Assembly: GCA_043758755.1 (NCBI GenBank)
Contig: JAYVMW010000047.1
Location: 1 to 64,000, forward strand
Origin: Solimicrobium sp043758755
Lineage (GTDB): Bacteria; Pseudomonadota; Gammaproteobacteria; Burkholderiales; Burkholderiaceae_D
Direction: 5' to 3'
Length of the DNA: 64,000 nt
Part shown: positions 1-8,551 of the stretch, in pieces
How the letters are laid out: every line of letters begins with the position of its first letter
How positions within the stretch are numbered: the stretch's first letter is position 1
The notes under the pieces: model-generated
What the model was told of the DNA's origin: nothing
The model's input: only the letters and a program-made list of their open reading frames with translations
Databases searched by the model: none
Program-made: the position numbers and the translations under genes

Positions 1-24
1 CCAGCGCCACCCAATCCGCAGATC

Positions 25-1350
25 ATGTTGGCCCCTTCATTTAATACGGCAGCGGAAATTCGAATCATCAATCTTGCCAATATACGACGCTGTGGCAAGG
101 TGGTGTGTGGCAATCAAACCTTTACGGTCCGATTTACCAACAAAAATGAACCGATAGTCATGCAGGACCGGCACAATCCGCAGGCAGATTTGCTTCGGGA
201 AAAATTGTTCAATTTGTGGTCGATCAATAAGGTAAAGGAAAGACTGGCCGAGTTCAGGCGCGTTCCTCTTGAATCATCGAAACTGGGCACTGTTGGCGAG
301 CGCTGGCATCTCGGTGCAGACGATAGAGCGGAGAATGCTGACTGGATCGGGTTTACAGTCACTGTGCAGGACAGGTTCGACAGGGCTGTCTCGATGGCGA
401 AGGTGAGACTGGATGCGCAAAGCCAGCTGCTTGAGGCCGAACTGGTTCGGTTTGAACAGTTGACTGTTCCAACCAGGGACGACACGAGAGAATTTTTGAA
501 GTTGCAGGAAAAAATTGCGTTACTTAAACGGTCACGGGATCAGGTAAATGAAAATATAAAATATGTCACAGGTAAGATCGAGCAGATTTGCGATGGTAAC
601 TATACAGTTGAAATTTTGGGAATCGAGAATGGTCCGATTGAGAGCGTTGATTCCCGTTGCCTGTATATCTACGATACTCAAACACGTGAGCTGTTCAAGA
701 TACGCCTTCTTCGATTTTTTGAACAGATGACGCAGTTCTTCATGCTGGAAATGAACCCAGGTAGTACTGAAAAATTAAGAAAGCGTTGCGACGTGCAAAC
801 TGACCTGATCGGACGGTTTTTGCCGGCCAGATTAAATGCATTGACAGATTCGCCACTGCTGAAACCATGGATGTACCCACCCATTGAGCGACCTGAATTC
901 CACACCCAACATGAAATTTTGTTCAACATGCTCAAAGATCCCGCCATCAATTGGACACAGATCGACGCGGCCATGCGCAGAATGCAAATCGAACAGAATG
1001 ACGTGATATTAACGAAAGGTGCTCAAATCAACTTGCGGTATTTACTGGAAAGACGGATTGAGGCAGTGGTTACCGACGATCAGGGCCATGGCTTCACCGT
1101 TCGCCAGGCAGGGTTTGATCCTGAGTACGTCGAGCGCATGAATTCGATCGAAGAAATACGCATTGCCTTGTTGGCACCAGGAAATTATTTCACACGGGTT
1201 GAGCTGGATGAATTCAGAGAAAGAATCAATCACGATGTGACACTGGCAGAGCAGGAATGCAGCAGCAGAGGATTTATCGAGCGTATCGAGCCGTCTTTTC
1301 ATTTCAATGCATTGTGGGTAAGACCCAGGGCAAACAACCGTATACCTTGA
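25..1350 (+). CDS. hypothetical protein, possibly cut at its 5' end by the window edge
   Basis: I do not recognise this 441-residue protein and assign no function. The reading frame stays open back to the first base of the window, so the ATG at 25 may be internal and the gene may begin upstream. The protein is soluble-looking, with no signal peptide or membrane segment. Residues of about 125-190 are rich in Leu, Glu, Lys and Gln and look helical or coiled-coil. The C-terminal half is mixed, with many Arg, Glu and Ile. The gene is slightly richer in A and T than its neighbours. Downstream are a 370-base stretch without a clear gene and a decayed cheY, so the area may be an accessory or eroding segment. 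The long uninterrupted frame is the main support that it is real. Confidence 0.65.
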   Translation: MLAPSFNTAAEIRIINLANIRRCGKVVCGNQTFTVRFTNKNEPIVMQDRHNPQADLLREKLFNLWSINKVKERLAEFRRVPLESSKLGTVGERWHLGADDRAENADWIGFTVTVQDRFDRAVSMAKVRLDAQSQLLEAELVRFEQLTVPTRDDTREFLKLQEKIALLKRSRDQVNENIKYVTGKIEQICDGNYTVEILGIENGPIESVDSRCLYIYDTQTRELFKIRLLRFFEQMTQFFMLEMNPGSTEKLRKRCDVQTDLIGRFLPARLNALTDSPLLKPWMYPPIERPEFHTQHEILFNMLKDPAINWTQIDAAMRRMQIEQNDVILTKGAQINLRYLLERRIEAVVTDDQGHGFTVRQAGFDPEYVERMNSIEEIRIALLAPGNYFTRVELDEFRERINHDVTLAEQECSSRGFIERIEPSFHFNALWVRPRANNRIP

Positions 1351-1719
1351 GGCATGCTGAATGATGGAGCAATTGCAGTTTGAGTTGCCCCTCAACCACA
1401 ACTCACTGTCCACCGGCAACAGCGACAAAAACTCCACCTTGGAGCGCTGCAGGCCAACATGTTGAATGCATTAATTATTTACTGATGTCGTATTTGTATA
1501 TTGTCAGCATTGAGTTTAGAGAAAAATGCGCTAATGACTATCGCGGGATTTCAGGGCGCTGCACCATTCCCAAACAGAATACCAGCGCACCGTGCGTGAA
1601 TTGCATGAACTACCCGAACAACAGCACTGCAGCGTTAAATCGATCAATGACCAGCACAGCTCAAGCTGCAACTTAACGGTTGGGTACGACTGCTGCTTCG
1701 CTGATGAGTCAGCGCATAG
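1351..1719. other. stretch without a recognisable gene
   Basis: Short frames exist here, including one of 33 codons starting at 1362, but none has a recognisable product. The stretch lies between an unrecognised gene and a cheY remnant and may be eroded coding sequence. I see no inverted terminal repeats or transposase motif. Confidence 0.4.
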
Positions 1720-1947
1720 TCAAGGCAGAACCAGTTTTGTCACCGCGTTGAGCATCTGTTCTGGTTTGAATGGTTTCAGAACCCAGGCTTTGGCTCCGAC
1801 AACTCTGCCTTCATTCTTGATTTCGTCATCTCCTTCGGTTGTCAGCATGATGACGGGAACGAATTTATAGGCACTTTGTTTTTTTAGCTCCGTAACAAAT
1901 TCAATGCCGTCCATGCGCGGCATATTGATAAGCACAGCGTGCGTCAC
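1720..1947 (-). pseudogene. remnant of a CheY-like receiver domain (C-terminal half)
   Basis: The 75-residue reading matches the second half of a CheY-like receiver. It has NMPRMDG just after where the phosphorylated Asp should be, the conserved Thr in MLTTEGDDE, and the Lys-Pro of LKPF. The first half is missing: the acidic pocket is absent, and the residues before NMP read VLI, where chemotaxis receivers usually have VLTDL, so the phosphoacceptor Asp is gone. The frame opens at a GTG directly behind the stop codon of the upstream gene, which fits a deletion that removed the gene's start. It cannot act as a normal phosphoreceiver. A short expressed peptide cannot be excluded. Confidence 0.8.
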
Positions 1948-1959
1948 TGAAAAAAAGTG

Positions 1960-3060
1960 TCAATGTCCGGGCCTGTTTCGCGTAGCCGGCATTTGTGTTT
2001 TTGGTGTATCGGGCCCGACAGGTTCAACCCGGTCGGTTTCGGTAACGTCGGGGATCACTTCATTAACAGGATTGGCAGGTTGACTCGCAGGCGTGTGTTC
2101 CATGCTTTCAGTGACACGGTATGCAGCAACTGCGAGTGCCACGATCGGATCGGTTGTTGCCGGATTAATCGTTGCGGCCAGCGTCGCCAATGTGCTCGCC
2201 GCGGCAGCAGAGGGAGGAGCGACTGCCGGACTGGCTGTGGCACCGGCCACAGCTGAGGCAGTCACTGCAATCTGCGCATTTGCCGATGCAGCGGCCGGTG
2301 CCGCTGTGCCGGCAACCCCGGCAACCCCGGAAACCCCGGAAACATTGAGCGCGGCACTCCCCGTTGTGCCGTTTGCGCCGGCAGCAGGGCTGGTATTGTT
2401 GGCCGCCCTGTTTGCAGAACTCGTAACTGAGGTCGGTTGGGTCGTCATCAGACTTGCGTTCAGTGTTTGTGAGGTCTGTGCCAGCAACAGTTGCTGTTCG
2501 ATCGAACTCAGTGCCTGAAACGCATTGCTCAGCAGGGCAGATGTCTGCTTGGAATTTGCGTTGTATGCCATCTCAAGCGCGCTCAGATTGAATTGAAACT
2601 GATTCGGATTGATCAGGCTGGTCGCGCCCTGGAAGTTGATGCCAACCTGCGCCAGGCTGTCGATAAAGGATTGCACCGATGCGGATCCGGTCTGCAGGTT
2701 TTGCGTCTGCAGTGCGTTGAGCAGGGCGCTGTCAAAGGTGGATTCAAAAGGGGTGGCATTGCTGGCGTTAACCGTGTTCTGAAAAGAATTGAAGGCCCCG
2801 ACAAAATTGCCGGCGGCCTGCGCGAGCTGCTGAAAATTAAGATTGGTGCTGCCGGTGGAAGATCCCGCCTGCGGCGTCTGGAACAGAACAGTCACTGCCA
2901 GCAAATGGGCCAGCGGTGAAAACTCGACTATACTGGCAGCCGCGTCGGCACCGGTGACAGACACAGTTACTGTCGGACTGACGGTATTGGCATTGACCGG
3001 TGCTACCGCGTCCAGTCTTTGGGCTGCAATGTTTGCCGCGTCAACAGGTGGGATATTCAT
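1960..3060 (-). CDS. hypothetical Ala/Ser/Thr-rich protein
   Basis: This 366-residue protein is not recognised. The ATG has a CGGAG-type ribosome site just upstream. Residues of about 75-195 form a Gln/Asn/Ser-rich segment with regular helices (ALLNALQTQNLQ, LSSIEQQLLLAQT). This loosely recalls the helical ends of secreted flagellar axial proteins, but the likeness is weak. Residues of about 200-320 are low-complexity Ala/Thr/Val/Gly, including a short GVxGVAGVAG repeat made of 9-bp DNA units near 2322-2345. The tail is Pro/Glu-rich. No signal peptide, lipobox or membrane anchor is evident. It lies downstream of the mla operon with a 105-base gap, and the CheY remnant follows directly. Confidence 0.7.
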   Translation of the reverse strand: MNIPPVDAANIAAQRLDAVAPVNANTVSPTVTVSVTGADAAASIVEFSPLAHLLAVTVLFQTPQAGSSTGSTNLNFQQLAQAAGNFVGAFNSFQNTVNASNATPFESTFDSALLNALQTQNLQTGSASVQSFIDSLAQVGINFQGATSLINPNQFQFNLSALEMAYNANSKQTSALLSNAFQALSSIEQQLLLAQTSQTLNASLMTTQPTSVTSSANRAANNTSPAAGANGTTGSAALNVSGVSGVAGVAGTAAPAAASANAQIAVTASAVAGATASPAVAPPSAAAASTLATLAATINPATTDPIVALAVAAYRVTESMEHTPASQPANPVNEVIPDVTETDRVEPVGPDTPKTQMPATRNRPGH

Positions 3061-3165
3061 ATCATGGCTCCGTTGTTACGAGAATCAGTAATCAGCCCGA
3101 ACAAGCGCTTCGCTCTGGGCCGCCAATACCATGCACATTACTCCAGTTTCGAGTTCCAGGTCTGG

Positions 3166-3849
3166 TCAATTCCCGGGGGCCGTTTCGGTTAAAGCGCCAT
3201 GTACAGAATTCGTTCTGGCATACCACTGCTGCGCTGCTTCAGCACAAAAAACGGACAGTTCCTGCAATCCCGCCTGCACCACACTGTTGGCAGCTTTGAT
3301 GCCGTCATACGGAGCGTCGCTTACCGGGGTGACGTGGTCATTGAATTCACGCCATGCCAGCACCTTGCGCGTGGCATTGTCCAACAGTGTGGCGCGCATT
3401 GTGAAACGCATCTGAGAGGGTTGGCTGGAAAAATCCTGCTCGAGCCGGACCAGTTCGGTATTTAGACGCAGATCGCCGGCCACGGCACTGGTGGTGGAGG
3501 TTACCGCAAGAAAGGCGCCGCTGCTGGCCAGTGCACTTGTCAATAACGGTGTGATCATGCGCGCCGGGGTATCGATCCACAGGCTGTGTGCAAAATACGC
3601 CGGTTGATGGGCCAGTCTGGTGTAAATGATATGGGTGCTGTCAAACCCTGAGGCAGCCTGCATAGGCGCGATCAGCAGCGTTGGAGCGGCAAGAGGTGGC
3701 GGGTGCACCATAAGCGCTGACGCCCGGTCCAGTGAATAATAGGTCGGTGCTGCGGATTGGGTGGCCTGCAGCGCGCAGGCACTCAGCAGCATGATCAGCA
3801 GAGCGCTCAGCGCGTACCGGAACAGGATCGAAACAATATTGGTTTTCAT
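3166..3849 (-). CDS. PqiC/YmbA-type ABC-transport auxiliary lipoprotein (DUF330)
   Basis: A 227-residue lipoprotein with an N-terminal hydrophobic segment ending in the lipobox LLSAC, lipidated at Cys25 or so. The following YYSLDRAS segment and the later LxxDLRL-type strand fit the ABC-type transport auxiliary component family (DUF330, PqiC-like). Such proteins sit at the inner face of the outer membrane and work with MCE proteins in moving phospholipid between the membranes. Its start overlaps the stop of the MCE gene by 4 bases, and it is the last clear gene of the mlaE-mlaF-mce operon, so translational coupling is likely. The exact substrate cannot be told from sequence. Confidence 0.88.
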   Translation of the reverse strand: MKTNIVSILFRYALSALLIMLLSACALQATQSAAPTYYSLDRASALMVHPPPLAAPTLLIAPMQAASGFDSTHIIYTRLAHQPAYFAHSLWIDTPARMITPLLTSALASSGAFLAVTSTTSAVAGDLRLNTELVRLEQDFSSQPSQMRFTMRATLLDNATRKVLAWREFNDHVTPVSDAPYDGIKAANSVVQAGLQELSVFCAEAAQQWYARTNSVHGALTETAPGN

Positions 3850-4796
3850 GGCTTGCTCGGTGTGGTGGATGTTTCTCCTGGCCCGTCTGGCACGGGAGTG
3901 ATACCAAACAGCAGGCTGTTCGGATTGCGCTCAGTCTGTTCCGACAGGCGTCGCATCGATGCTGACAGCGCGGTGAGTTCGCCCAGCAGGCTGTCGAGTT
4001 GCGGCAGGCTCGCATCGGTAAAGTCCTTTAATCCGGCACTCACGGTGTTGAGTGATTTTGCAGCCATGACGCTGGTGCGACTGACATCCTTGCCCATGGT
4101 ATTGATGGATGCCGCAGTCACGCCGATCTGATCGATGACCGACCCTGCCTGCGCGGTCAGTCGGGAGGTATTGGCCAGAGAAATATCGGCATTGCGCAGA
4201 CCGTTGTCGATGGAATTTTTGCGCAATGCAATGGTGTGCGTGATGGCGGCGAGGTCGACCAGCGTATTTTTGAAGTTTTCCCGATTTTGATCCGACAAAA
4301 TAGAGTCGATGTGTTTGGAAGTACTGTCCAGCGAGGCCAGCACCGTGGTCAGCACGTTTTCGAGTCGGGCCGACAGCGAAGGTTTGGTGAGTATGACCGG
4401 ATACGCACTCCCTGCGGTTTCCAGCAGCAGCGGTGAACTGTGCAGGCTGTTGCTGAGTTCGACGTAGGCGATGCCGGTCAGACCCTGGGTTTTCAGCACG
4501 GCCACGGTATCTTGTCTGATCGGCGTTTTGTGTTCGATGGCCAGCATCAGCGTGACGCGGTCCGGGTTGCCCGGGCCGAGCCGAATGGTTTGCACCTTGC
4601 CGACATTGACACCGTTATATTTGACCGGTGCGTTGGCATTCAGCCCGGCCACTGATTCATCTTCATAGGCCAGGTACAGGTCGAATTTTTTTTGAAAAGT
4701 TCCTCCTGAAGCCAGCCAAAGAATGCCGGTAATCAGTGCGGCGCCGAGCAGCACTACAAAGGCGCCGACCAGAGGGAAATTTACTTTGGTTTCGAT
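3846..4796 (-). CDS. MCE-family (MlaD-like) periplasmic lipid-binding protein; likely AUC start
   Basis: One N-terminal membrane segment is followed by a single MCE domain (residues of about 40-120; YNGVNVGKV and the LTGIAYVEL turn) and a helical C-terminal half. MCE proteins bind lipid in the periplasm as part of Mla-type transporters. The first ordinary start in frame is GTG at 4754, but it would cut into the membrane helix. Fourteen codons upstream is an ATC codon at 4796, placed 6 bases after GGGAG (4803-4807). It would give I/METKVNFPLVGAF, very like family N-termini. I therefore extend the gene to that codon (316 aa). It then overlaps the ATPase gene by 16 bases. The product is secure; the start is inference. 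Confidence 0.87.
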   Translation of the reverse strand: METKVNFPLVGAFVVLLGAALITGILWLASGGTFQKKFDLYLAYEDESVAGLNANAPVKYNGVNVGKVQTIRLGPGNPDRVTLMLAIEHKTPIRQDTVAVLKTQGLTGIAYVELSNSLHSSPLLLETAGSAYPVILTKPSLSARLENVLTTVLASLDSTSKHIDSILSDQNRENFKNTLVDLAAITHTIALRKNSIDNGLRNADISLANTSRLTAQAGSVIDQIGVTAASINTMGKDVSRTSVMAAKSLNTVSAGLKDFTDASLPQLDSLLGELTALSASMRRLSEQTERNPNSLLFGITPVPDGPGETSTTPSKP

Positions 4797-5608
4797 GGGT
4801 TTCTCCCGTTATCCGGTGCGACGTTGTGTCGCCCGGCCTGATCCTGTGCCGCTCTGCCGCGCGGTCCGTCAAAAAATTTTTTGATTTCCGCATTGTCGCT
4901 GGTCGATAATTCCTGCATGGTTCCCATGGCCTGTACCTTGCCGTTGGCCAGTACCGCAACCCGGTTGGTTACCTGCCATAACATATCCAGATCATGCGTG
5001 ACCATCACGATGGTCAACCCGTTCTGGTTGCGCAGTCTGCAGACCACTTCATCAATTTCTGCAGCGCTTTCCGGGTCCAGACCGGTGGTCGGCTCATCCA
5101 GAAACAGCAGTTCAGGATCGAGCACCAGTGCGCGCGCCAGCGAGGCGCGCTTTAACATGCCGCCGCTCAGTTCGGCGGGATATTGCATGCCAACGGCCGA
5201 CTTCAGGCCGGTCATGGTCAGTTTCCAGTCGGCGATTTCATCAATCAGTGCATCAGCCAGATCGGTATGCTCGCGCATAGGCAGACCGATGTTTTCTCTG
5301 ACTGTGAGCGAGCCGAACAGTCCGCCGTGCTGGAACATTACGCCATAGCGTTTGCGCAGATCCATGGTTTGTTGTGCACTGAGATTGTTCAACTTTTCTC
5401 CCAGCACCTGAATGGAGCCGGAGTCGGGGCGCTGCAGCATGATCATTTCGTTGAGCAGGGTTGATTTGCCGGAACCACTGCCGCCGATCAGGGCAAATAT
5501 TTCGGCTTTACCCACGGTAAGATTGACGCCGGCATGCACGATGTGCTCGCCAAAACGCGTACACACTTCGCGCACTTCAACAACATTCTGGCCGGCTCGG
5601 TTCTGCAT
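4781..5608 (-). CDS. mlaF: Mla-type ABC transporter ATP-binding protein
   Basis: A 275-residue ABC ATPase with Walker A GGSGSGKST near residue 40, Q-loop in MFQHGGLF, signature LSGGMLKRASLARAL, Walker B LLFLDEPTTGLDP and the switch His in MVTHD. The MLKR variant after LSGG is characteristic of the MlaF/Ttg2A group rather than of importer ATPases. It would energise the inner-membrane MlaE-type permease for phospholipid transport. It starts 22 bases after the permease gene and overlaps the MCE gene, so the operon is clear. The short C-terminal tail (PSKPK) is simply the part overlapping the next gene. Confidence 0.92.
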   Translation of the reverse strand: MQNRAGQNVVEVREVCTRFGEHIVHAGVNLTVGKAEIFALIGGSGSGKSTLLNEMIMLQRPDSGSIQVLGEKLNNLSAQQTMDLRKRYGVMFQHGGLFGSLTVRENIGLPMREHTDLADALIDEIADWKLTMTGLKSAVGMQYPAELSGGMLKRASLARALVLDPELLFLDEPTTGLDPESAAEIDEVVCRLRNQNGLTIVMVTHDLDMLWQVTNRVAVLANGKVQAMGTMQELSTSDNAEIKKFFDGPRGRAAQDQAGRHNVAPDNGRNPSKPK

Positions 5609-5630
5609 GCTGATTTACCTGTTTAGTCAG

Positions 5631-6761
5631 TTAAAGATCCAGTGCGTTGAACACCACCGAAAACAGTGCGTCAACCACGATCACCAAAAAGATGGCCTGC
5701 ACCACGCTTTTGGTGGTCTGGCGGCCTATGCTGTCTGGCCCGCCACTGGCCCGAAAGCCCTGATAGCACCCGACCGTTGCAATGACCGCAGCAAACACGA
5801 CTGCCTTACCAACGCCCAGCAGATAGGCTGACATATCCACGGCCTTGATGGAGCGATCCATGAATTCGGCAAAGCTCACCCCCAGCGAAGTTCTGGCCAT
5901 GATCATGCCGCCGAATACGCCCAGCACATCGGCATAAACCGTCAGCAGCGGCAGGGTAATCAACAAGGCGAGAATTTTCGGCACAACCAGCATCTGATGC
6001 GGGTCGATGCCCAAGGTGCGCATGGCACTGATTTCTTCCGTGACCGCCATCGTGCCGATCTGCGCGGTATAGGCTGAGCCGGAGCGCCCGGCCACAATGA
6101 TGGCGGTGATCAGGGGCGCGAATTCACGCAGCATGGACAGTCCGATCAGGTCGACAACAAAGATATTGGCGCCATACTGTCTGAGTTGATTGGCACTTTG
6201 ATAGGCCACCACCACGCCCAGCAGAAAGGTCAGCAGGCCGACGATAGGCAAGACATCTACACCGGCACTGCGGATATTGAACAGGATAGAGCGCACTCGC
6301 AGCCGGGCCGGATGTACGATGCACTGCAGCAGACTGACCGCGCTGATGCCAACAAAGCCCAGCAGCGCCAGCGTATCGGCCCCGGCGGCTACGGCACTGC
6401 GACCGATGCGTTCCAGGACTGGAGCCAGCGCCAGCGGTGGTATTGGTGCGGCGGGCTGTGCATTCTGTTGCTCGGCTTCGGCCAGCAGCTGCGCAAATTC
6501 GGGCCGCAGGCCGGTGAGCTGGATTGCACTGTCCTGTACGCGCAGTCGGCGCAGCACATTGGCCAGGACCCAGGCACCGGTGCGGTCGAGTGCATCAATG
6601 CCGGCGAGCTGTATTTTCAGGGGCGCGCCGGATGCCGGGTTCAGAGTCTGCAGCCTTTCGGTAATTTTGCCCATGCCATAGACCGTCCACGGACCGCTCA
6701 GTGCGAGTGTTTGTGGAGTGGCCAGATTAATTGAGGCCGATGTGGTGGATGGCTTTTGCAT
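5631..6761 (-). CDS. MlaE-family permease with N-terminal STAS domain
   Basis: A 376-residue protein. Residues of about 15-105 form a STAS-like domain (LAGIDALDRTGAWVL). It is followed by a MlaE/YrbE permease domain with five or six membrane segments, including the conserved EFAPLITAIIVAGRSGSA and GTMAVTEEISAMRTLGI. In E. coli the STAS protein MlaB is separate. Here the two are fused, an arrangement also known in MlaE/YrbE-type permeases. The protein is the membrane channel of the lipid transporter and is the first gene of the operon, followed by ATPase, MCE and PqiC-like genes. Because of the fusion and the PqiC partner I do not give it the mlaE symbol outright. Confidence 0.9.
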   Translation of the reverse strand: MQKPSTTSASINLATPQTLALSGPWTVYGMGKITERLQTLNPASGAPLKIQLAGIDALDRTGAWVLANVLRRLRVQDSAIQLTGLRPEFAQLLAEAEQQNAQPAAPIPPLALAPVLERIGRSAVAAGADTLALLGFVGISAVSLLQCIVHPARLRVRSILFNIRSAGVDVLPIVGLLTFLLGVVVAYQSANQLRQYGANIFVVDLIGLSMLREFAPLITAIIVAGRSGSAYTAQIGTMAVTEEISAMRTLGIDPHQMLVVPKILALLITLPLLTVYADVLGVFGGMIMARTSLGVSFAEFMDRSIKAVDMSAYLLGVGKAVVFAAVIATVGCYQGFRASGGPDSIGRQTTKSVVQAIFLVIVVDALFSVVFNALDL

Positions 6762-6811
6762 GGTTGCTCGAATTGGGTGAATCAGATTTTTGGAGCAACG
6801 AACAATCTGGT

Positions 6812-7275
6812 TCAGGTTGGGTGCTGCATGGCATGGGCCGTGAGCAGGGCGGCATACTGATCCATCCAGCTCTGGAGAAACGGCCGGGTAAGTTCATTCA
6901 GATTGCCCTGCGCATCAAACCGGTCATGCCGATTGACACCCCCAGTATGCTGGCAGTTTTTTTGGTCCAGACGTTTTTGCGGTACGGTTGTGAAGCGTGG
7001 TCGAGGGCATTTTTCAGTACACCGGGAATCGAGCGGTTGTATTCGGGCATTACAAATATCAGACCGTCGGCGGCAGAAATTTCTGATTTCAGGCGCACCA
7101 CAGCCGGCGCAGGCTTGGCATCGTCATCTTGGTTGTAATGCGGCAGTTCAGCGATGTTCAACTGACTCAGAATGAATTCTGCCGGTGCCAGCTTTTTCAG
7201 TGCATTGACCATTTTCCGGTTCAGTTACTGTTCAAGCAGACTGCCGACAATAATCAGGACTTTCAGTTGTTTCAT
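6812..7275 (-). pseudogene. NADPH-dependent FMN reductase, inactivated
   Basis: The frame starts MKQLKVLIIVGSL at 7275, a typical flavodoxin-like FMN reductase N-terminus. An in-frame TAA (7225-7227) then stands where relatives have Ser or a similar residue. Reading resumes with LNRKM, ALKKLAP and the strongly conserved EYNRSIPGVLKNALD. After VSIGM the frame is lost. The C-terminal piece RFDAQGNLNELT...FLQSWMDQ is found in another frame, ending at a TGA at 6812. About 40 residues normally lying between these pieces are missing. So there is one nonsense change plus a deletion with frameshift. The original enzyme would have used NAD(P)H to reduce FMN or quinones. Confidence 0.85.
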
Positions 7276-7464
7276 TTTTTGCTCTTGGTTGGTGAAGAAC
7301 GGTGCAATCAAGACGGTATGGCCGGACCACCAGTGACCGGTGTCAACGATCAGATAGCGGATCGCCCAGGATTTTTCATCAACAGGCATGCCACTGACAC
7401 GGCCGACATCGCCGTCGGTGGCGTGGATGGTGTATTTTTTCTGGTCGGTGATGGTTCTTAACAT
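7276..7464 (-). pseudogene. PRC-barrel domain protein, truncated
   Basis: From an ATG at 7464 the sequence reads MLRTITDQKKYTIHATDG, then SWAIRYLIVDTGHWWSG and VLIAP, a recognisable first PRC-barrel repeat. Intact relatives usually carry two such repeats and about 250 residues. This one stops after roughly 55 recognisable residues and runs in frame into the start of the broken FMN reductase gene, which points to a deletion joining the two. A fused peptide ending at 7225 could still be made. The function of PRC-barrel proteins of this class is poorly defined. Confidence 0.7.
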
Positions 7465-7685
7465 GGGATTGCTCCAGACAGGGGGCATCGATTGATGAAT
7501 CGTTGACATGATGATGGCGGCTCGGAGGGGTGATGTCAGTTCGTTATCGCACAGAGTGGGGAACTAATGGTATTGGCTAAATACGATTAAATTGTGTTTA
7601 GATCGCTGGACCAGCAATCTAAAAACATTTAACCGCCATTTCGGTGCATTGTTACTGCACAGACCAATCTATCGAGAAAAATGTA

Positions 7686-7874
7686 ATGACCAAATCCAAT
7701 GTTGAATTCCCGGAAAGTGATGCGGGAATCGGAACTCAGATTCTGGAAGTGATGGATGAAGTAGTGAATGAACCGCGACTGGCCACAGTACGGGTTCAGC
7801 TGCAGCGCAAAGATCTGAATAACTATGAATCGACAATGCGCTCGCATGCCGAACGATGCGTCTCTGGCCGGTGA
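7686..7874 (+). CDS. possible small hypothetical protein
   Basis: A 62-codon frame starting MTKSNVEFPES, acidic in its first half. It is the only plausible gene in the roughly 440-base stretch between the PRC remnant (ends 7464) and the response-regulator gene (ends 7902). A purine-rich GAGAAAAATG lies just upstream. The C-terminal part could be the leftover of a longer gene, given the decayed genes next door. I recognise no family. The rest of the stretch (7465-7685 and 7875-7901) holds nothing I can name. Confidence 0.25.
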   Translation: MTKSNVEFPESDAGIGTQILEVMDEVVNEPRLATVRVQLQRKDLNNYESTMRSHAERCVSGR

Positions 7875-7901
7875 GGTGTGGTTGATTAACCGATAAAATA
7901 T

Positions 7902-8543
7902 TCAGTTGCGCGGCGCCATCAACTGATGTTCCACTGCATACTGCACCATTTCAGTGAGACTTTTCATGCGCATTTTTACCAGTATGCGTGTCTTGTGAGT
8001 GCTGACGGTTTTGACGCTCAAAAACAATCCGTCGGCGATATCGGTCAGGGATTTGCCCTGCACCAGCAACTGGAATATCTGAAATTCACGGTCGGACAAG
8101 GTTTTGTGAGGCAGGGAGACATCTTCCGGCATCAGGTTCATGGCCAGCTGCTCTGCGACTGCCATGCTGATATAAGGACGTCCGGAGGCAATCTTGTGGA
8201 TCGCATTCACCAGTTCCAGACCTGCGCTTTCCTTGGTCAGATAACCGTTGGCACCGGCGCGGATTGCCCGCACCGCATACTGCTCTTCTTCATGCATGGT
8301 CAGAATCAGGATCGGCAGTTTGGGTGCTTCTTCCTTGAGTTGGCGGATCAGATCGACACCGCTGCGGCCCGGCATCGATAGATCCAGTACGATCAGATCC
8401 AGTCCGCCCAGCCGTACCTTTTGCAGCGCATCCAGGCCGTCAACCGCCTCGGCAACAACTGCGATATCGGATTCACCTTCCAGGATGCGCTTCAAACCTT
8501 CGCGCATGATGGTATGGTCGTCAGCAATCAGGATGCGGATCAT
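7902..8543 (-). CDS. NarL/FixJ-family response regulator
   Basis: A 213-residue two-domain regulator. The receiver (residues 1-120) has the acidic pair ADD at 7-9, phosphoacceptor Asp54 in VLDLSMPG, a conserved Thr in LTMHEE and Lys in LTKES. The LuxR-type helix-turn-helix (about 145-210) has TLSDREFQIFQLL and SVKTVSTHKTRI. It resembles UvrY/GacA-type regulators but is not specific enough for a symbol. It starts 8 bases after lysS and so is probably transcribed with prfB and lysS. No kinase lies beside it. The only histidine kinase in the window with the HisKA_3 type that fits such regulators is at 45022-46920. Confidence 0.9.
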   Translation of the reverse strand: MIRILIADDHTIMREGLKRILEGESDIAVVAEAVDGLDALQKVRLGGLDLIVLDLSMPGRSGVDLIRQLKEEAPKLPILILTMHEEEQYAVRAIRAGANGYLTKESAGLELVNAIHKIASGRPYISMAVAEQLAMNLMPEDVSLPHKTLSDREFQIFQLLVQGKSLTDIADGLFLSVKTVSTHKTRILVKMRMKSLTEMVQYAVEHQLMAPRN

Positions 8544-8551
8544 TATTTTCC

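Noticed and set aside
1592..1870. 92-codon frame on the plus strand
   Set aside because: It overlaps the clear CheY remnant on the other strand and contains no recognisable motif.
7889..7896. ACCGATAA resembling a sigma-28 -10 element
   Set aside because: Fifteen bases upstream there is no TAAA-like -35 element and no flagellar gene follows.
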